NCBI RefSeq assembly: GCF_016811915.1
Contig: NZ_CP069127.1
Span: 6,098,501-6,162,500 of the forward strand
Source: Brevibacillus choshinensis
GTDB taxonomy: Bacteria; Bacillota; Bacilli; Brevibacillales; Brevibacillaceae
Direction: 5' to 3'
Length of the DNA: 64,000 nt
How positions within the stretch are numbered: position 1 is the first letter of the stretch; each line of letters opens with the position of its first letter. The notes beneath the pieces are model-generated. The model made no database searches and was not told the DNA's origin. It saw only the letters and a program-made list of their open reading frames with translations. Shown in pieces: positions 49,845 through 58,496 of this stretch. Made by a program: the position numbers and the translations under genes.

Positions 49845-49967
49845 TATTCCCGCTGCGAGCCAACCTATCTGAAGGTAAGCCAACCAATTAGCGCAGCATG
49901 CCTTCTTGTCAAAGGTCCGTCAATTTTGGCGATCGTTGCTGACTCGCCATGAACTGTCATAGCGTAT

Positions 49968-49998
49968 GTACTATCCTCCGGGGCAAGCTCGATAGTAC
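49968..49998. repeat. Perfect 8-bp inverted repeat, function unknown
   Basis: gtactatc and gatagtac flank a 15-base loop. It lies just beyond the terminator of the SbsA-like gene; no T-run. Confidence 0.5.
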
Positions 49999-50002
49999 AA
50001 AT

Positions 50003-50039
50003 AAAAAAGGGATGTCGCTACCTCAGCGCATCCCTTTTT
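50003..50039. terminator. Terminator after the SbsA-like gene
   Basis: gggatg and catccc pair around 18 bases that hold a further cgct / agcg stem. Seven T on minus and five T on plus follow. Confidence 0.8.
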
Positions 50040-50050
50040 GTTGCGATAAT

Positions 50051-50830
50051 TTATTTGGCCCCTGTCGTAAAGCTGGAGCGCTGGACTGCATTGATGTTGC
50101 CCGCCCCATCTCGCAGCAAGCCCGGAACCAGTTCGACCTGATAATTTTTGTATGGCTGCCACTTGCCTCGGGGCTTCACGGTCAGCATCCTCTTGCTCTT
50201 GTTCCAGGTGATGCTGTGCGCGATGCTAGCCCCCGTGTCATCTGTCAATCGAACGAGAGCCCCTGCCGTCTTGCTCGCTAAGACATTGCCGTCGACCAAA
50301 AATACATCCTCCGCAAATTGCAGCGTTACTTTTTCCGTCAGCTTGACTTGCTTTGCTCCATGGCCCGGAAAGATCGTGGCTCGTGGGGCTATGGTATCCA
50401 CAGCCTTTTTTGTGGAAAACGTCACGCTCGCTTCCGGATTTGCTTGTCCGCGGTCGTTTTTTACCTTTTTTGCAGGAATCATTACCTCAAACGATTGCCC
50501 TGCCTCCAAGTTGCCCACAGGGTCGATCGTGAGTGTTCGCTGTGACTTGCCCCAATTGGCGGTGAACGGCACGCGCTTCTTTTTGCCATCCGTCAGCTTG
50601 ATAATGGACAACCAAGATGAATTCGTCAGCTCTTTGCTGTTCATTAGACGTACGGGCTGCGCAAACGTGACCGTAATCTGCGTGTCCACAGAAACATCTG
50701 TCGCTTTATCCGTTGGTGTCATCTTCATTCCCCAGGATGATCCATCCGCTCCCATGGCCGGCTGTACAGCCAGCAGCAGAAATATCACCATTCCCAGCGT
50801 TTGCAGCCATTTGCCTGTCCACTTTTTCAT
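50051..50830 (-). CDS. Secreted protein with two SbsA Ig-like domains
   Basis: 259 residues from ATG 50830 (ggggggat upstream, the second of two adjacent ATG codons). A signal peptide (about residues 1-25; WLQTLGMVIFLLLAVQPAMGA) precedes two Ig-like repeats (about 28-137 and 141-259). Each has the pattern of a proline-started strand, ITVTFAQPV or VTLQFAEDV, and a late FTANWGKSQRTLTIDPVG or ITWNKSKRMLTVKPRG. These SbsA/Big-type domains occur in S-layer and wall proteins. No sortase or SLH motif is present, so it is probably released or loosely bound. Function is unknown. Confidence 0.83.
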   Translation of the reverse strand: MKKWTGKWLQTLGMVIFLLLAVQPAMGADGSSWGMKMTPTDKATDVSVDTQITVTFAQPVRLMNSKELTNSSWLSIIKLTDGKKKRVPFTANWGKSQRTLTIDPVGNLEAGQSFEVMIPAKKVKNDRGQANPEASVTFSTKKAVDTIAPRATIFPGHGAKQVKLTEKVTLQFAEDVFLVDGNVLASKTAGALVRLTDDTGASIAHSITWNKSKRMLTVKPRGKWQPYKNYQVELVPGLLRDGAGNINAVQRSSFTTGAK

Positions 50831-50938
50831 CATATCCCCCCGTATGAACGGCAGAAAGCCATCCCCAGGACAGCTCTCTCTCACCGTTTACGGGCATTGT
50901 AAAAAAAGACAACACGGTCCTACAAACATATTTGGAGC

Positions 50939-51148
50939 TTAAGACTGCGTCTCTTCTCCTGCATGACTTAAGATCTTTTTCAGCTTCCGTTCAAACTCCA
51001 GACGTGGAATCATCACGCTGTGGTCACAACCTGTGCATTTGATACGCACATCCATGCCCATCCGGATCACCTTCCACGCATTCGTACCGCACGGGTGCGG
51101 TTTTTTCATTTGAACGACATCCCCCAGTTCAAATTGCTTCCGTTCCAT
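50939..51148 (-). CDS. DUF951 family protein (YyzM-like)
   Basis: 69 residues. It shows FELGDVVQMKKPHPCGTNAWKVIRMGMDVRIKCTGCDHSVMIPRLEFERKLKKIL, including the paired Cys of KPHPCG and CTGCDH that may bind metal. DUF951 proteins are small and often encoded next to mscS-like and ychF genes in Bacillota. Role unknown. It follows the MscS gene by 21 bases on the same strand. Confidence 0.93.
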   Translation of the reverse strand: MERKQFELGDVVQMKKPHPCGTNAWKVIRMGMDVRIKCTGCDHSVMIPRLEFERKLKKILSHAGEETQS

Positions 51149-51169
51149 CCTTGTCCTTCTCCTTTCTCT

Positions 51170-52072
51170 CTATGCGTGCCCCACAGTTTGGCCTTGGCCT
51201 TTTCCTTGCATCGCAACAATTTTCGGATAGGGAATCTGTATGCCTCGTTTTGTGAATTCCGTACGAATCATAGCCCGCAGGTTCCGATTTACCCCATGAT
51301 GGGTATTCGGCTTGCATTCGGCCGTCACCCTCATGATCACTTCAGACGGTCCAAATGCATGCACCCCGAGAATTTGGGGCTCAGCCACGATGTCAGTCAG
51401 CTCGGTTTGAGCCAGCTGCAGCACTTCCTTCAAGACTTGTTCCACTTGCTTCAGGTCTTCTTCATACGCGACCGAAACATCCACGACGGACATCGTATTT
51501 TGCAAAGAAAAGTTGGTCACTTGCGTAATCGTACCGTTGGGGAAAATATGCACTTCCCCCGTCCAGCTTCGGACGCGTGTAATGCGCAAACCAATCTCCT
51601 GCACCGTTCCTGTCATATTGTTGATGGTCACGACATCACCGACTGCGAACTGATCCTCAAAAATAATGAAGAATCCGGTAATGATATCCCGTACCAGGCT
51701 CTGAGCTCCAAAGCCGACGGCCAGCCCCAATACCCCAGCGCTCACGAGAACCGGCTTCAAGTCAATCCCCAGCAGCTGCAAAATCATGAGGATCGCCAAG
51801 AAGTACAGCGTGTAGCGCACGACGTTGTTCACCAGAACCCTCATCGTATCCACACGTCGCTGGTCCATCTGAATCTTGCTGTCCTTCCGGTGCTGAAACA
51901 CGCGATTGACGGCTGCTTGGACGACTGAGACAACGATGCGTGAAATCACGATTATCGCTACGATTTTAAAGACAATCATCCCGATGTTCATCCACATATC
52001 GGCATTCGTCACGGTATCATAAATCTGCATATACAGCCTCTGCCAAAACTTCATTTCATTCAATTCATTCAT
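51170..52072 (-). CDS. Small-conductance mechanosensitive channel (MscS family)
   Basis: 300 residues. About three membrane helices: around 21-45, 72-93, and the pore helix near 95-120 with GVLGLAVGFGAQSLVRDIITGFFIIFEDQFAVGDVV, the MscS core signature. A beta domain (NMTGTVQEIGLRITRVRSWTGEVHIFPNGTI) and a C-terminal ferredoxin-like domain follow. It opens under hypo-osmotic stress. The gene overlaps DUF3343 by 4 bases (ATGA) and precedes DUF951. Confidence 0.96.
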   Translation of the reverse strand: MNELNEMKFWQRLYMQIYDTVTNADMWMNIGMIVFKIVAIIVISRIVVSVVQAAVNRVFQHRKDSKIQMDQRRVDTMRVLVNNVVRYTLYFLAILMILQLLGIDLKPVLVSAGVLGLAVGFGAQSLVRDIITGFFIIFEDQFAVGDVVTINNMTGTVQEIGLRITRVRSWTGEVHIFPNGTITQVTNFSLQNTMSVVDVSVAYEEDLKQVEQVLKEVLQLAQTELTDIVAEPQILGVHAFGPSEVIMRVTAECKPNTHHGVNRNLRAMIRTEFTKRGIQIPYPKIVAMQGKGQGQTVGHA

Positions 52073-52350
52073 TTCTCCTGCTCCTTTCTGTTTCCGCTCT
52101 CGTCAATTTCCTGATAGCGATCAGCAAACTGCCGAAAATAGCCACGAATGATCACCTGTTGTTCATCCATAATCGTCTTCGCCTGTGAGTAATCTGGCAG
52201 TGGAAACTCGATGGAGAGGGCACAGCCCGCCGTTATCTCTTTTGGGGTCGGTCTTGTGTCAATCTCTATATCCGCATACTCCAGCAGCATCTCTGCGCGC
52301 AAAGCTTGCTGCGTGGAATCGAATGCAATCAGTACCGTCTCTCCTCCCAC
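52069..52350 (-). CDS. DUF3343 family protein
   Basis: 93 residues. VLIAFDSTQQALRAEMLLEYADIEIDTRPTPKEITAGCALSIEFPLPDYSQAKTIM is the DUF3343 pattern, a short fold related to putative Se/Cu-binding TusA-associated proteins, with a single Cys in the AGCAL motif. Its stop overlaps the MscS start. Biochemical role unknown. Confidence 0.88.
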   Translation of the reverse strand: MGGETVLIAFDSTQQALRAEMLLEYADIEIDTRPTPKEITAGCALSIEFPLPDYSQAKTIMDEQQVIIRGYFRQFADRYQEIDESGNRKEQEK

Positions 52351-52482
52351 TTTTCTCCCTCCCTACGTCCTGCCGACCGACCTTATTGCCGTATCGACCG
52401 AGCATCTCCTATTTTACCTGTTCGCTTATGCTCTTGCCAGTTTCGCTGATTTTTCAAAACCTACGTAACCTTCTCATTAGCA

Positions 52483-52513
52483 GGTATAAAAATGCCTTTT
52501 CGGTACTATACTG
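52483..52513 (+). promoter_or_regulatory. Forespore-type promoter of yyaC
   Basis: GGTATA (52483-52488), an 18-base spacer and TATACTG (52507-52513). The -10 lacks the GG of strict sigma-F sites, so recognition by sigma-F or sigma-G is uncertain. It lies 51 bases before the yyaC ATG. Confidence 0.5.
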
Positions 52514-52564
52514 TGAATACTCTTCAAAACTTATCATTGACGAAAAGCAAGAGTGGGGGTAGCC

Positions 52565-53161
52565 ATGAATACATTTGAGAATCGCAAGGATCATTTCTTG
52601 CCACCTTTTAAAGTGGAATACCGCAGTGAAAACGCAGATGAACACCTGGCTCTACACCTTGCTCAACGCTTTCGCCTGAAGCCTTTTGAAGAAGAAATTG
52701 TCTTGGTCTGCATTGGGACAGACCGTTCAACTGGCGATGCACTCGGCCCTCTCGTGGGGAGCAAGCTGCAAGCGCACTCAACACGAATGCTGCAAGTGTA
52801 CGGGACCTTGGATGATCCTGTCCACGCGATGAATCTCACCGAAAAGTTGGAATTCATCCAAAGCAAGCATCCAAAGGCAACCGTAATTGCAGTCGATGCC
52901 TGTCTGGGCCAATTCAGCCACGTCGGGAATATCAATGTGATCAATGGACCGCTGAAACCCGGAGCCGGTGTCAAAAAAGAGCTCCCTCCCGTCGGTACTT
53001 TTCACATTACGGGAATTGTCAATGTCGGAGGTTTCATGGAGTATTTTGTGCTCCAAAATACCCGCTTGGCAGTTGTCATGAGCATGGCTGACATTATTGC
53101 GTCCGGTTTAGCAAAAGCTGTTACGTTAGCCTCTGAGGAAAGCCGCTTGGGCAGTATCTAG
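52565..53161 (+). CDS. yyaC: Spore protease YyaC
   Basis: 198 residues from ATG 52565 (gtgggggtagcc upstream); a GTG at 52553 is an alternative. The family, related to GPR and hydrogenase-maturation-like peptidases, is expressed in the forespore. Conserved elements are IVLVCIGTDRSTGDALGPLVGSKL (residues about 44-67), VYGTLDDPVHAMNL and VIAVDACLGQ. Proteolytic activity has not been established for this family. It lies opposite to the DUF3343-MscS operon and ends at a bidirectional terminator. Confidence 0.93.
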   Translation: MNTFENRKDHFLPPFKVEYRSENADEHLALHLAQRFRLKPFEEEIVLVCIGTDRSTGDALGPLVGSKLQAHSTRMLQVYGTLDDPVHAMNLTEKLEFIQSKHPKATVIAVDACLGQFSHVGNINVINGPLKPGAGVKKELPPVGTFHITGIVNVGGFMEYFVLQNTRLAVVMSMADIIASGLAKAVTLASEESRLGSI

Positions 53162-53207
53162 ATTCACTTACCCTAGCATGTGCTCACCCTCATTCAAATA
53201 GGTGAAA

Positions 53208-53254
53208 AGACTTGTTTCTCCTCCCCCTCTGGTAAAACAAGTCTCTTTTTTTTT
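53208..53254. terminator. Bidirectional terminator between yyaC and the lipid kinase gene
   Basis: agacttgttt and aaacaagtct pair around 17 bases, followed on plus by ctttttttttt-like tail and on minus by tttt. The plus-strand T-run reaches the stop codon of the convergent gene. Confidence 0.85.
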
Positions 53255-54152
53255 ACCCGCATATCCGCTGACTCTTCGGTATTACTTCTACACGCAATGG
53301 CGTTGAATCCACTATCTCTCCGTCTGCATGGACAAACAAAGGCCTCTGCGCCTCCACCGTGATCTTTTTTCCACGAAAGAAGCTGACCTTTGGATGATTG
53401 ACATGGGCTCCAGTAAAGATTTGCGGAAATGCCCGCAGCAGACCCCAGCGGCCTACATCATTGACCACGCAAATCTCTGCCATTCCATCGTCGGCTACAG
53501 CCCTTGGGCAAATGAGCATACCCCCACCGTAATTCGGGATATTGGCGATCGCAATGAGCCAGGCCTTTTCGACAAAAAACACTTCTCCATCCACCGTCAG
53601 TTTTACCTCGCAGGGCTGATACGTAAACAAAACGCGTATGACTGACCACAAATACGCTGCCTTCCCCAGCCTCATCCGGTTCAGCCACTTTTTGTAGCTG
53701 GCCGCGTTTGTCGTTTTGGCTACCTGTCCATCGAATCCCGCTCCCACTGAATTAACCGCCAAGCGCCCATTGATTTTCAACAGATCAATCACTTTTTCAC
53801 GTTTTTCCGACAGGATTCGCTCGATTGCCTCTTCGGGGTCATTCGACAATCCATGTCCACGCGAAAAATCATTCCCGGATCCTGCCGCCACGTGTCCCAG
53901 CATGCATGCTTTCCCCGATTGATGAATGCCGTTTACGACCTCATGGATGGTTCCATCCCCTCCGACCGCAACGATTTTATTTACTCCCTCTTTTTCTATC
54001 AGTTCAACAGCTATGGTTTGTGCTTCCCCCTCCCTAGATGTCTCCCGCACTCGATAAACGGCTTCTTGCTGCCTTAGAATTTGTTCCAGGACACCCCATA
54101 CTTCTTTTCCTTTCCCATTCCCCGCCACCGGATTCACGATAAACCCCAGCAT
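53253..54152 (-). CDS. Diacylglycerol/lipid kinase family protein (DagK/YegS-like)
   Basis: 299 residues. The DAGK catalytic domain has NPVAGNGKG (residues about 7-15), the nucleotide loop VAVGGDGTIHEVVNGI (about 61-76), and AAGSGNDFSRG (about 89-99). The C-terminal beta-sandwich region includes LICPRAVADDGMAEIC. It phosphorylates diacylglycerol or a similar lipid with ATP, or a related substrate. DagK in Bacillus recycles diacylglycerol from lipoteichoic acid synthesis, but whether this is that enzyme or a YegS-type kinase is open. Confidence 0.93.
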   Translation of the reverse strand: MLGFIVNPVAGNGKGKEVWGVLEQILRQQEAVYRVRETSREGEAQTIAVELIEKEGVNKIVAVGGDGTIHEVVNGIHQSGKACMLGHVAAGSGNDFSRGHGLSNDPEEAIERILSEKREKVIDLLKINGRLAVNSVGAGFDGQVAKTTNAASYKKWLNRMRLGKAAYLWSVIRVLFTYQPCEVKLTVDGEVFFVEKAWLIAIANIPNYGGGMLICPRAVADDGMAEICVVNDVGRWGLLRAFPQIFTGAHVNHPKVSFFRGKKITVEAQRPLFVHADGEIVDSTPLRVEVIPKSQRICG

Positions 54153-54400
54153 CGCTGTTCTCTCCCCAAGCGTCGTTTGAATCGCTTTCTTTCGCCTTGT
54201 TTCTTGTTTCTCTACCGTTACAGCTCTTCCTACAGGTATCCCTATGCGATCCTATTGGCAAGCATGCTTCGTGACTTTTCCTGTTTACAACTTTCTTGAA
54301 TCCTCTCTCATGCGCCTATTCTACCATCCTTGAGCAGTCTTTTGGCTTTGAATGCATCAGTCGTTCGTGATTTCCCATCACTTCTCCTGATTGGGCAAAC

Positions 54401-54431
54401 AAAAAGACTCTTCCCGTTTGAGAAGAGTCTT
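54401..54431 (-). terminator. Terminator of parA-parB-desulfurase-DUF554
   Basis: GACTCTTCTC and GGGAAGAGTC pair around aaac, with five T on minus. It lies 13 bases past the DUF554 stop. Confidence 0.85.
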
Positions 54432-54443
54432 CTTTCCTATTCC

Positions 54444-55160
54444 TCAAGAAAACAGCCGCGAAAGCCATCCTACAATCGGAACCCCAAGCGCGGCAATGAC
54501 CAACGCAGGCAGCATATTCGCGACATTGATCCTTTTGATCTCCAAAACGTTGATGCCGATCGCGATGATCATCAATCCGCCCACTGCTGTCAATTCGACC
54601 AGCATGGCATCGAGCGTCGCTTGGCTGACAACGTTGTAAATTTGAGTCGATAATAAGGCGATTATCCCTTGGTACACAAAGACGGGAACTGCTGAGAACA
54701 ATACGCCAATCCCCAGCGTGGAGCTAAAGATAATGGCTGAAAAGCCGTCAATTAACGCCTTTGTGTACAGAATGTCGTGGTTATCTCGCAATCCGCTATC
54801 CATGGCCCCTAAGACTCCCATGGCTCCAATGCAATAGACTAACGTCGCAGTGACAAAACCTGTTGCGATACTGCCTTCTCTGTTACCGCCAAGCTTTCTC
54901 TCCAGCCATTGACCGAGGCTATTCAAGCCTTTTTCAATGCCAATCCATTCACCTATGATCGCTCCCAGCACGATGCTCACAATCATCAGCAAAAAGTTAT
55001 TCGTTCCAAGACTCATCTTGATTCCCAGCAGAATGACAGCCAATCCGATTCCTTGCATGACAGTCTGGCGAATCGAATCGGGGATTCGGCTCAACAGTCG
55101 CCCTAACAAGGCTCCGACAATGATAGCTGCCGCATTCACCAGGGTTCCCAACAGGATCAC
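54444..55160 (-). CDS. DUF554 membrane protein
   Basis: 238 residues, about six to seven hydrophobic segments, starting MILLGTLVNAAAIIVGALLGRLLSRIPDS, the typical opening of the DUF554 (YdfK/YqgA) family. The family is linked to transport but has no proven substrate. It lies 24 bases downstream of the desulfurase-like gene in the parA-parB operon. Confidence 0.92.
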   Translation of the reverse strand: MILLGTLVNAAAIIVGALLGRLLSRIPDSIRQTVMQGIGLAVILLGIKMSLGTNNFLLMIVSIVLGAIIGEWIGIEKGLNSLGQWLERKLGGNREGSIATGFVTATLVYCIGAMGVLGAMDSGLRDNHDILYTKALIDGFSAIIFSSTLGIGVLFSAVPVFVYQGIIALLSTQIYNVVSQATLDAMLVELTAVGGLMIIAIGINVLEIKRINVANMLPALVIAALGVPIVGWLSRLFS

Positions 55161-55184
55161 GTTTTGTCTCCCCCTACAGATACG

Positions 55185-56339
55185 TTACACGAAGGCAGAT
55201 GCGATCTCCCGCACCGCTTGAATAAGCGCCTCTACATCTTTGTCTGTATTGAAAATGCCATAGCTCGCACGAACAGCGCCTCGTTGTTCCGTTCCTGCCG
55301 TTTGGTGGCCTAGCGGCGTACAATGGTAGCCGGATCTCGTAGCAATCCCGTACTGTTGGTCGAGAATAAAGGAAACCTCGGATGCGTCGACTCCTGCGAC
55401 GTTAAAGGAGACGACTGCTACCCGTTCCGTTTGAATGCCGGGTCCATATACCTCTACCCCTGGGATTTCTCCCAATGCGGATATCGTTTTTTTGACCAAC
55501 TCCCATTCATGCTGGCGGATCTGTTCTACCCCTTTTTCCATCACATACGTGACGCCAGCTAACAAGCCGGCCAGCCCGACGGTATTCACCGTTCCACTCT
55601 CGTAGCGATCCGGTCTTGTCGTAGGCTGATCGATCGCTTCGGACTGGCTTCCGGTTCCCCCATGGATTAACGGCTCCAGATCAATGTCGTTATGCACGTA
55701 CAATGCGCCTGTTCCCTGAGGGCCGTACAAGCCTTTGTGCCCCGGGAAAGCCAGCATGTCAATGTTCATCTCTTCCACATGAATCGGCAATACACCGGCA
55801 GACTGCGAGGCATCGACCAGAAGCGAAATACCGTGCTCCTTGGCTAATGCCCCCAATTCCGCAATAGGCAAAATGACTCCTGTCAAATTCGACGCATGGC
55901 TGACGACCAGCAGTCGTGTATTTGGCTGAATTACCTGCTTAAAATCTTCTACATGAAAAAGATGATCGGCTCTAGGGCCTACAAACGTTACTTCCACTCC
56001 GCTAGTTTTGCGCATATACTCCAATGGTCGTCTCACAGAGTTATGCTCCACGGAAGAGGAAATGACGTGATCACCCGGCTTTAAAAAGCCCTTGATGGCT
56101 TGATTCAGAGCCTGTGTAGCATTTAGATAAAAAAAGAGGTTATTCGGATTTTGAATCCCGAACAACCGCGATAATTGCACTCGTGTACGAAACACGGTTT
56201 TGCTAGCTTTCATCGCCAAAGTGTGTCCGCCTCTGCCCGGGTTTGCAGCAAAGTCCTCAATAACCTCTGCCATCATTTCCTTCACTGTCGGCGGCTTTGG
56301 CCAGGTAGAAGCTGCGTTATCCAAATAGATGATCGCCAT
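55185..56339 (-). CDS. Class V aminotransferase, cysteine desulfurase-like
   Basis: 384 residues from ATG 56339 (aggaggt upstream; the frame extends five codons further). PLP-dependent: DNAASTWPKPP opening, SSSVEHNSVRRP, DASQSAGVLP, and the PLP lysine in FPGHKGLYGPQGTGAL (about residue 200). A Cys is in SGYHCTPLGHQTAGTEQRGAVRASYGIFN, similar to the catalytic-Cys loop of the SufS/CsdB-like subgroup that resembles EF2568. No SUF or ISC genes lie nearby, so it may serve another sulfur or selenium carrier. It sits 14 bases behind parB. Confidence 0.9.
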   Translation of the reverse strand: MAIIYLDNAASTWPKPPTVKEMMAEVIEDFAANPGRGGHTLAMKASKTVFRTRVQLSRLFGIQNPNNLFFYLNATQALNQAIKGFLKPGDHVISSSVEHNSVRRPLEYMRKTSGVEVTFVGPRADHLFHVEDFKQVIQPNTRLLVVSHASNLTGVILPIAELGALAKEHGISLLVDASQSAGVLPIHVEEMNIDMLAFPGHKGLYGPQGTGALYVHNDIDLEPLIHGGTGSQSEAIDQPTTRPDRYESGTVNTVGLAGLLAGVTYVMEKGVEQIRQHEWELVKKTISALGEIPGVEVYGPGIQTERVAVVSFNVAGVDASEVSFILDQQYGIATRSGYHCTPLGHQTAGTEQRGAVRASYGIFNTDKDVEALIQAVREIASAFV

Positions 56340-56353
56340 GACTACCTCCTGCA

Positions 56354-57199
56354 CTACTTCTCTGCTTGTAATAGATCGATGATTCGCTGCAGATCTTCCT
56401 GAGAGTAGAAATCAATTTCGATCTTCCCCCGCTTGGTTCCCTTCTTGATCTTCACCGAGGTACCAAATCTGCTTCTCAATCGCTCTTCCATTTCTACGAG
56501 AACAGGCTCATTCTTTACCGGTTTCTTCTTCTTTGTTTCACGTGAAACACTCAGCTGTTTCACAAGCTCTTCCAATTGGCGAACACTCAGGCCTTTGTCG
56601 ACCACGTCTTTTGCCAACTGGAGCTGAACCTGTTCTTTTTCCACTGCCAGCAGCGCACGGGCATGTCCCATCGAAAGAACTGCGGCCGACACCATCTTCC
56701 GAATTTTATCCGGCAGTTGAAGCAGTCGCAGCATATTGGCGACATGCGGCCTGCTCTTTCCGATCCGTTGTGCCAGCTGTTCTTGCGTATACTCGTGATG
56801 GGCAATGAGCTTTTCGTAGGCTTCCGCTTCTTCCAGCGGATTTAGGTTTTCCCGCTGGAGGTTTTCGATCAGCGCGATCTCCATCAACTGCTGATCCGTA
56901 TATGCTTTTACTACGACGGGGACCTGTTTCAGACCACAGAGCTTGGCAGCACGCAGCCTTCTTTCACCCGCAACAAGTTCGTATCCCTTGATGCTTTTTC
57001 GTACGATCAACGGCTGGATAATCCCGTGTTCCTTGATCGATTGGGCTAGTTCGTCAATCGCCGACTGTTCGAATTCTTTCCTGGGCTGATATGGATTGGG
57101 ACGAATCTCACTGACGGCAACCTCTTTGACTTGTTCGCCTTCCTCAATGAGATTGGACGTAATGAGTGCGTTCAGCCCTTTTCCCAAACCTCTACTCAT
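56354..57199 (-). CDS. parB: Chromosome partitioning protein ParB (Spo0J)
   Basis: 281 residues. CTP-binding ParB: the N-terminal Arg-patch GERRLRAAKL (about residues 77-86), NLQRENLNPLEEAEAYEKLI, the HTH region TQEQLAQRIGKSRPHVANMLRLLQLP, and a C-terminal dimerisation part. A perfect 16-bp parS lies within the gene (56534-56549), as in B. subtilis. ATG overlaps the parA stop by 4 bases. ParB slides from parS as a CTP clamp to condense the origin, with ParA controlling placement and sporulation. Confidence 0.98.
   Translation of the reverse strand: MSRGLGKGLNALITSNLIEEGEQVKEVAVSEIRPNPYQPRKEFEQSAIDELAQSIKEHGIIQPLIVRKSIKGYELVAGERRLRAAKLCGLKQVPVVVKAYTDQQLMEIALIENLQRENLNPLEEAEAYEKLIAHHEYTQEQLAQRIGKSRPHVANMLRLLQLPDKIRKMVSAAVLSMGHARALLAVEKEQVQLQLAKDVVDKGLSVRQLEELVKQLSVSRETKKKKPVKNEPVLVEMEERLRSRFGTSVKIKKGTKRGKIEIDFYSQEDLQRIIDLLQAEK
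56534..56549. promoter_or_regulatory. parS site, perfect, inside parB
   Basis: TGTTTCACGTGAAACA, an exact match to the Bacillus ParB/Spo0J palindrome, and the likely main origin-proximal nucleation point for ParB. Confidence 0.95.
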
Positions 57200-57954
57200 A
57201 CCCCGACCACTTCCTTCGCCAAATCGGTATAGACTTCCGCCCCTCTGGAGCGTGGATCGTACGTGATGATGGCTTGTCCGTGTGAAGGTGCTTCACTTAG
57301 GCGGACATTTCGGGGAATGATCGTTTTATATACTTTTTCCTGGAAGTATTTCTTTACCTCTTCGATGACCTGGATCCCCAGATTGGTCCGAGCATCCAGC
57401 ATGGTCAAGACGACACCTTCAATAGCAAGCTGTGAGTTGAGGTGCTTCTGTACCAGGCGAATCGTATTCAGCAGCTGGCTCAGCCCTTCCAAAGCATAGT
57501 ACTCGCATTGAATCGGAATGAGCACAGAATCGGCTGCAGTCAGAGAATTCACAGTCAAAATGCCCAAAGAAGGCGGGCAATCAATAATCACATAATCGTA
57601 TTTGTCCTTCACAACTTCCAGAGCCTTTTTCAAACGAACTTCACGAGAGATCGTTGGTACTAGCTCAATTTCCGCACCTGCCAGCTGAATGGTGGCCGGG
57701 ATGATCATCAAACCTTCAATGTCCGTTGGCAAAGTAGCATCGACCGGGCTAATGTCGTTGATCAGTACATCATAGATACAATAACGCACATCCGCCTTGT
57801 TGACTCCGATCCCGCTGGTCGCGTTCCCCTGTGGGTCAATGTCCACCAGTAGCACCTTTTTCCCCAATGCGGCCAAACAAGCGCTTAGATTGACGGACGT
57901 AGTCGTTTTCCCGACGCCGCCTTTCTGGTTCGCAACCGCAATGATTTTACCCAA
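57196..57954 (-). CDS. parA: Chromosome partitioning ATPase ParA (Soj)
   Basis: 252 residues if TTG 57954 is used, which gives the family start MGKIIAVANQKGG and a ribosome site gaggtg 6 bases upstream; GTG 57963 is three codons earlier. Deviant Walker A KGGVGKTTTSVNL (residues about 11-23), IDIDPQGNATSG, and Walker B VIIDCPPSLGILT. A dimer on DNA that is stimulated by ParB to hydrolyse ATP; also controls DnaA activity in B. subtilis. It heads parA-parB, with the desulfurase-like gene and DUF554 following. Confidence 0.97.
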   Translation of the reverse strand: MGKIIAVANQKGGVGKTTTSVNLSACLAALGKKVLLVDIDPQGNATSGIGVNKADVRYCIYDVLINDISPVDATLPTDIEGLMIIPATIQLAGAEIELVPTISREVRLKKALEVVKDKYDYVIIDCPPSLGILTVNSLTAADSVLIPIQCEYYALEGLSQLLNTIRLVQKHLNSQLAIEGVVLTMLDARTNLGIQVIEEVKKYFQEKVYKTIIPRNVRLSEAPSHGQAIITYDPRSRGAEVYTDLAKEVVGV

Positions 57955-58419
57955 CTTCTCCACCTCATTTTTTTCGTGTAGGAAAGTTTGAGATCGCTAC
58001 AGTATATCGCCGATTCCTCTACTGAACTTTCCGTGACGCATAGCCGAGCCCTCAAGCAAACGGCTCTGCCATTTAATCAGACCTGTTCTCTGCCAGGGAG
58101 AACTTCAAAAAAATAGTTCGGCCTATTCCTTTTGGTATAACCATGTTACCAGATTTAGCCCCTTGCCGTACGCTGTTTTTTTCATATTGGGACAATTTGT
58201 CTGTAATTTTGTTCGACCTTACATGGAAGTTTCTGTTTTTCTCGTAAATCTCTTGCCGTACTTGAAGTGCCACGATCTCATTTGTCCTGATGAAGGCATT
58301 GAACGGGTGTATATTTCCCCATTCTCCGGAACTCTCTTCTTCTTGTCCTGACAAGAAGTTTTTCGGCGGCTCCTCCCCGTTTTATCCTCTTTATGCTTGA
58401 AGGAAAACAGGTTGTGACC
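57955..58419. other. Intergenic region between parA and noc
   Basis: No gene is supported. The open frame at 58073-58354 (minus) has no ribosome site or family pattern. A TATACT -10-like box for parAB is at 58001-58006 (minus), without a good -35. A gagcc / ggctc inverted repeat lies at about 58045-58075. Confidence 0.5.
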
Positions 58420-58451
58420 AAAAAGAACGGCGGCCCAATCAGCCACCGTCC
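58420..58451 (-). terminator. noc terminator
   Basis: On minus GGACGGTGGC pairs with GCCGCCGTTC (two G-U) around an 8-base loop, followed by five T. Confidence 0.8.
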
Positions 58452-58496
58452 TCTCCCCTCTTCGGGAACCTGAACCGATCTTTATTCGATTTGATT

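Noticed and set aside
58073..58354. 93-codon minus-strand open frame between parA and noc
   Set aside because: No good ribosome site, no recognisable motif, odd composition. Kept as intergenic.
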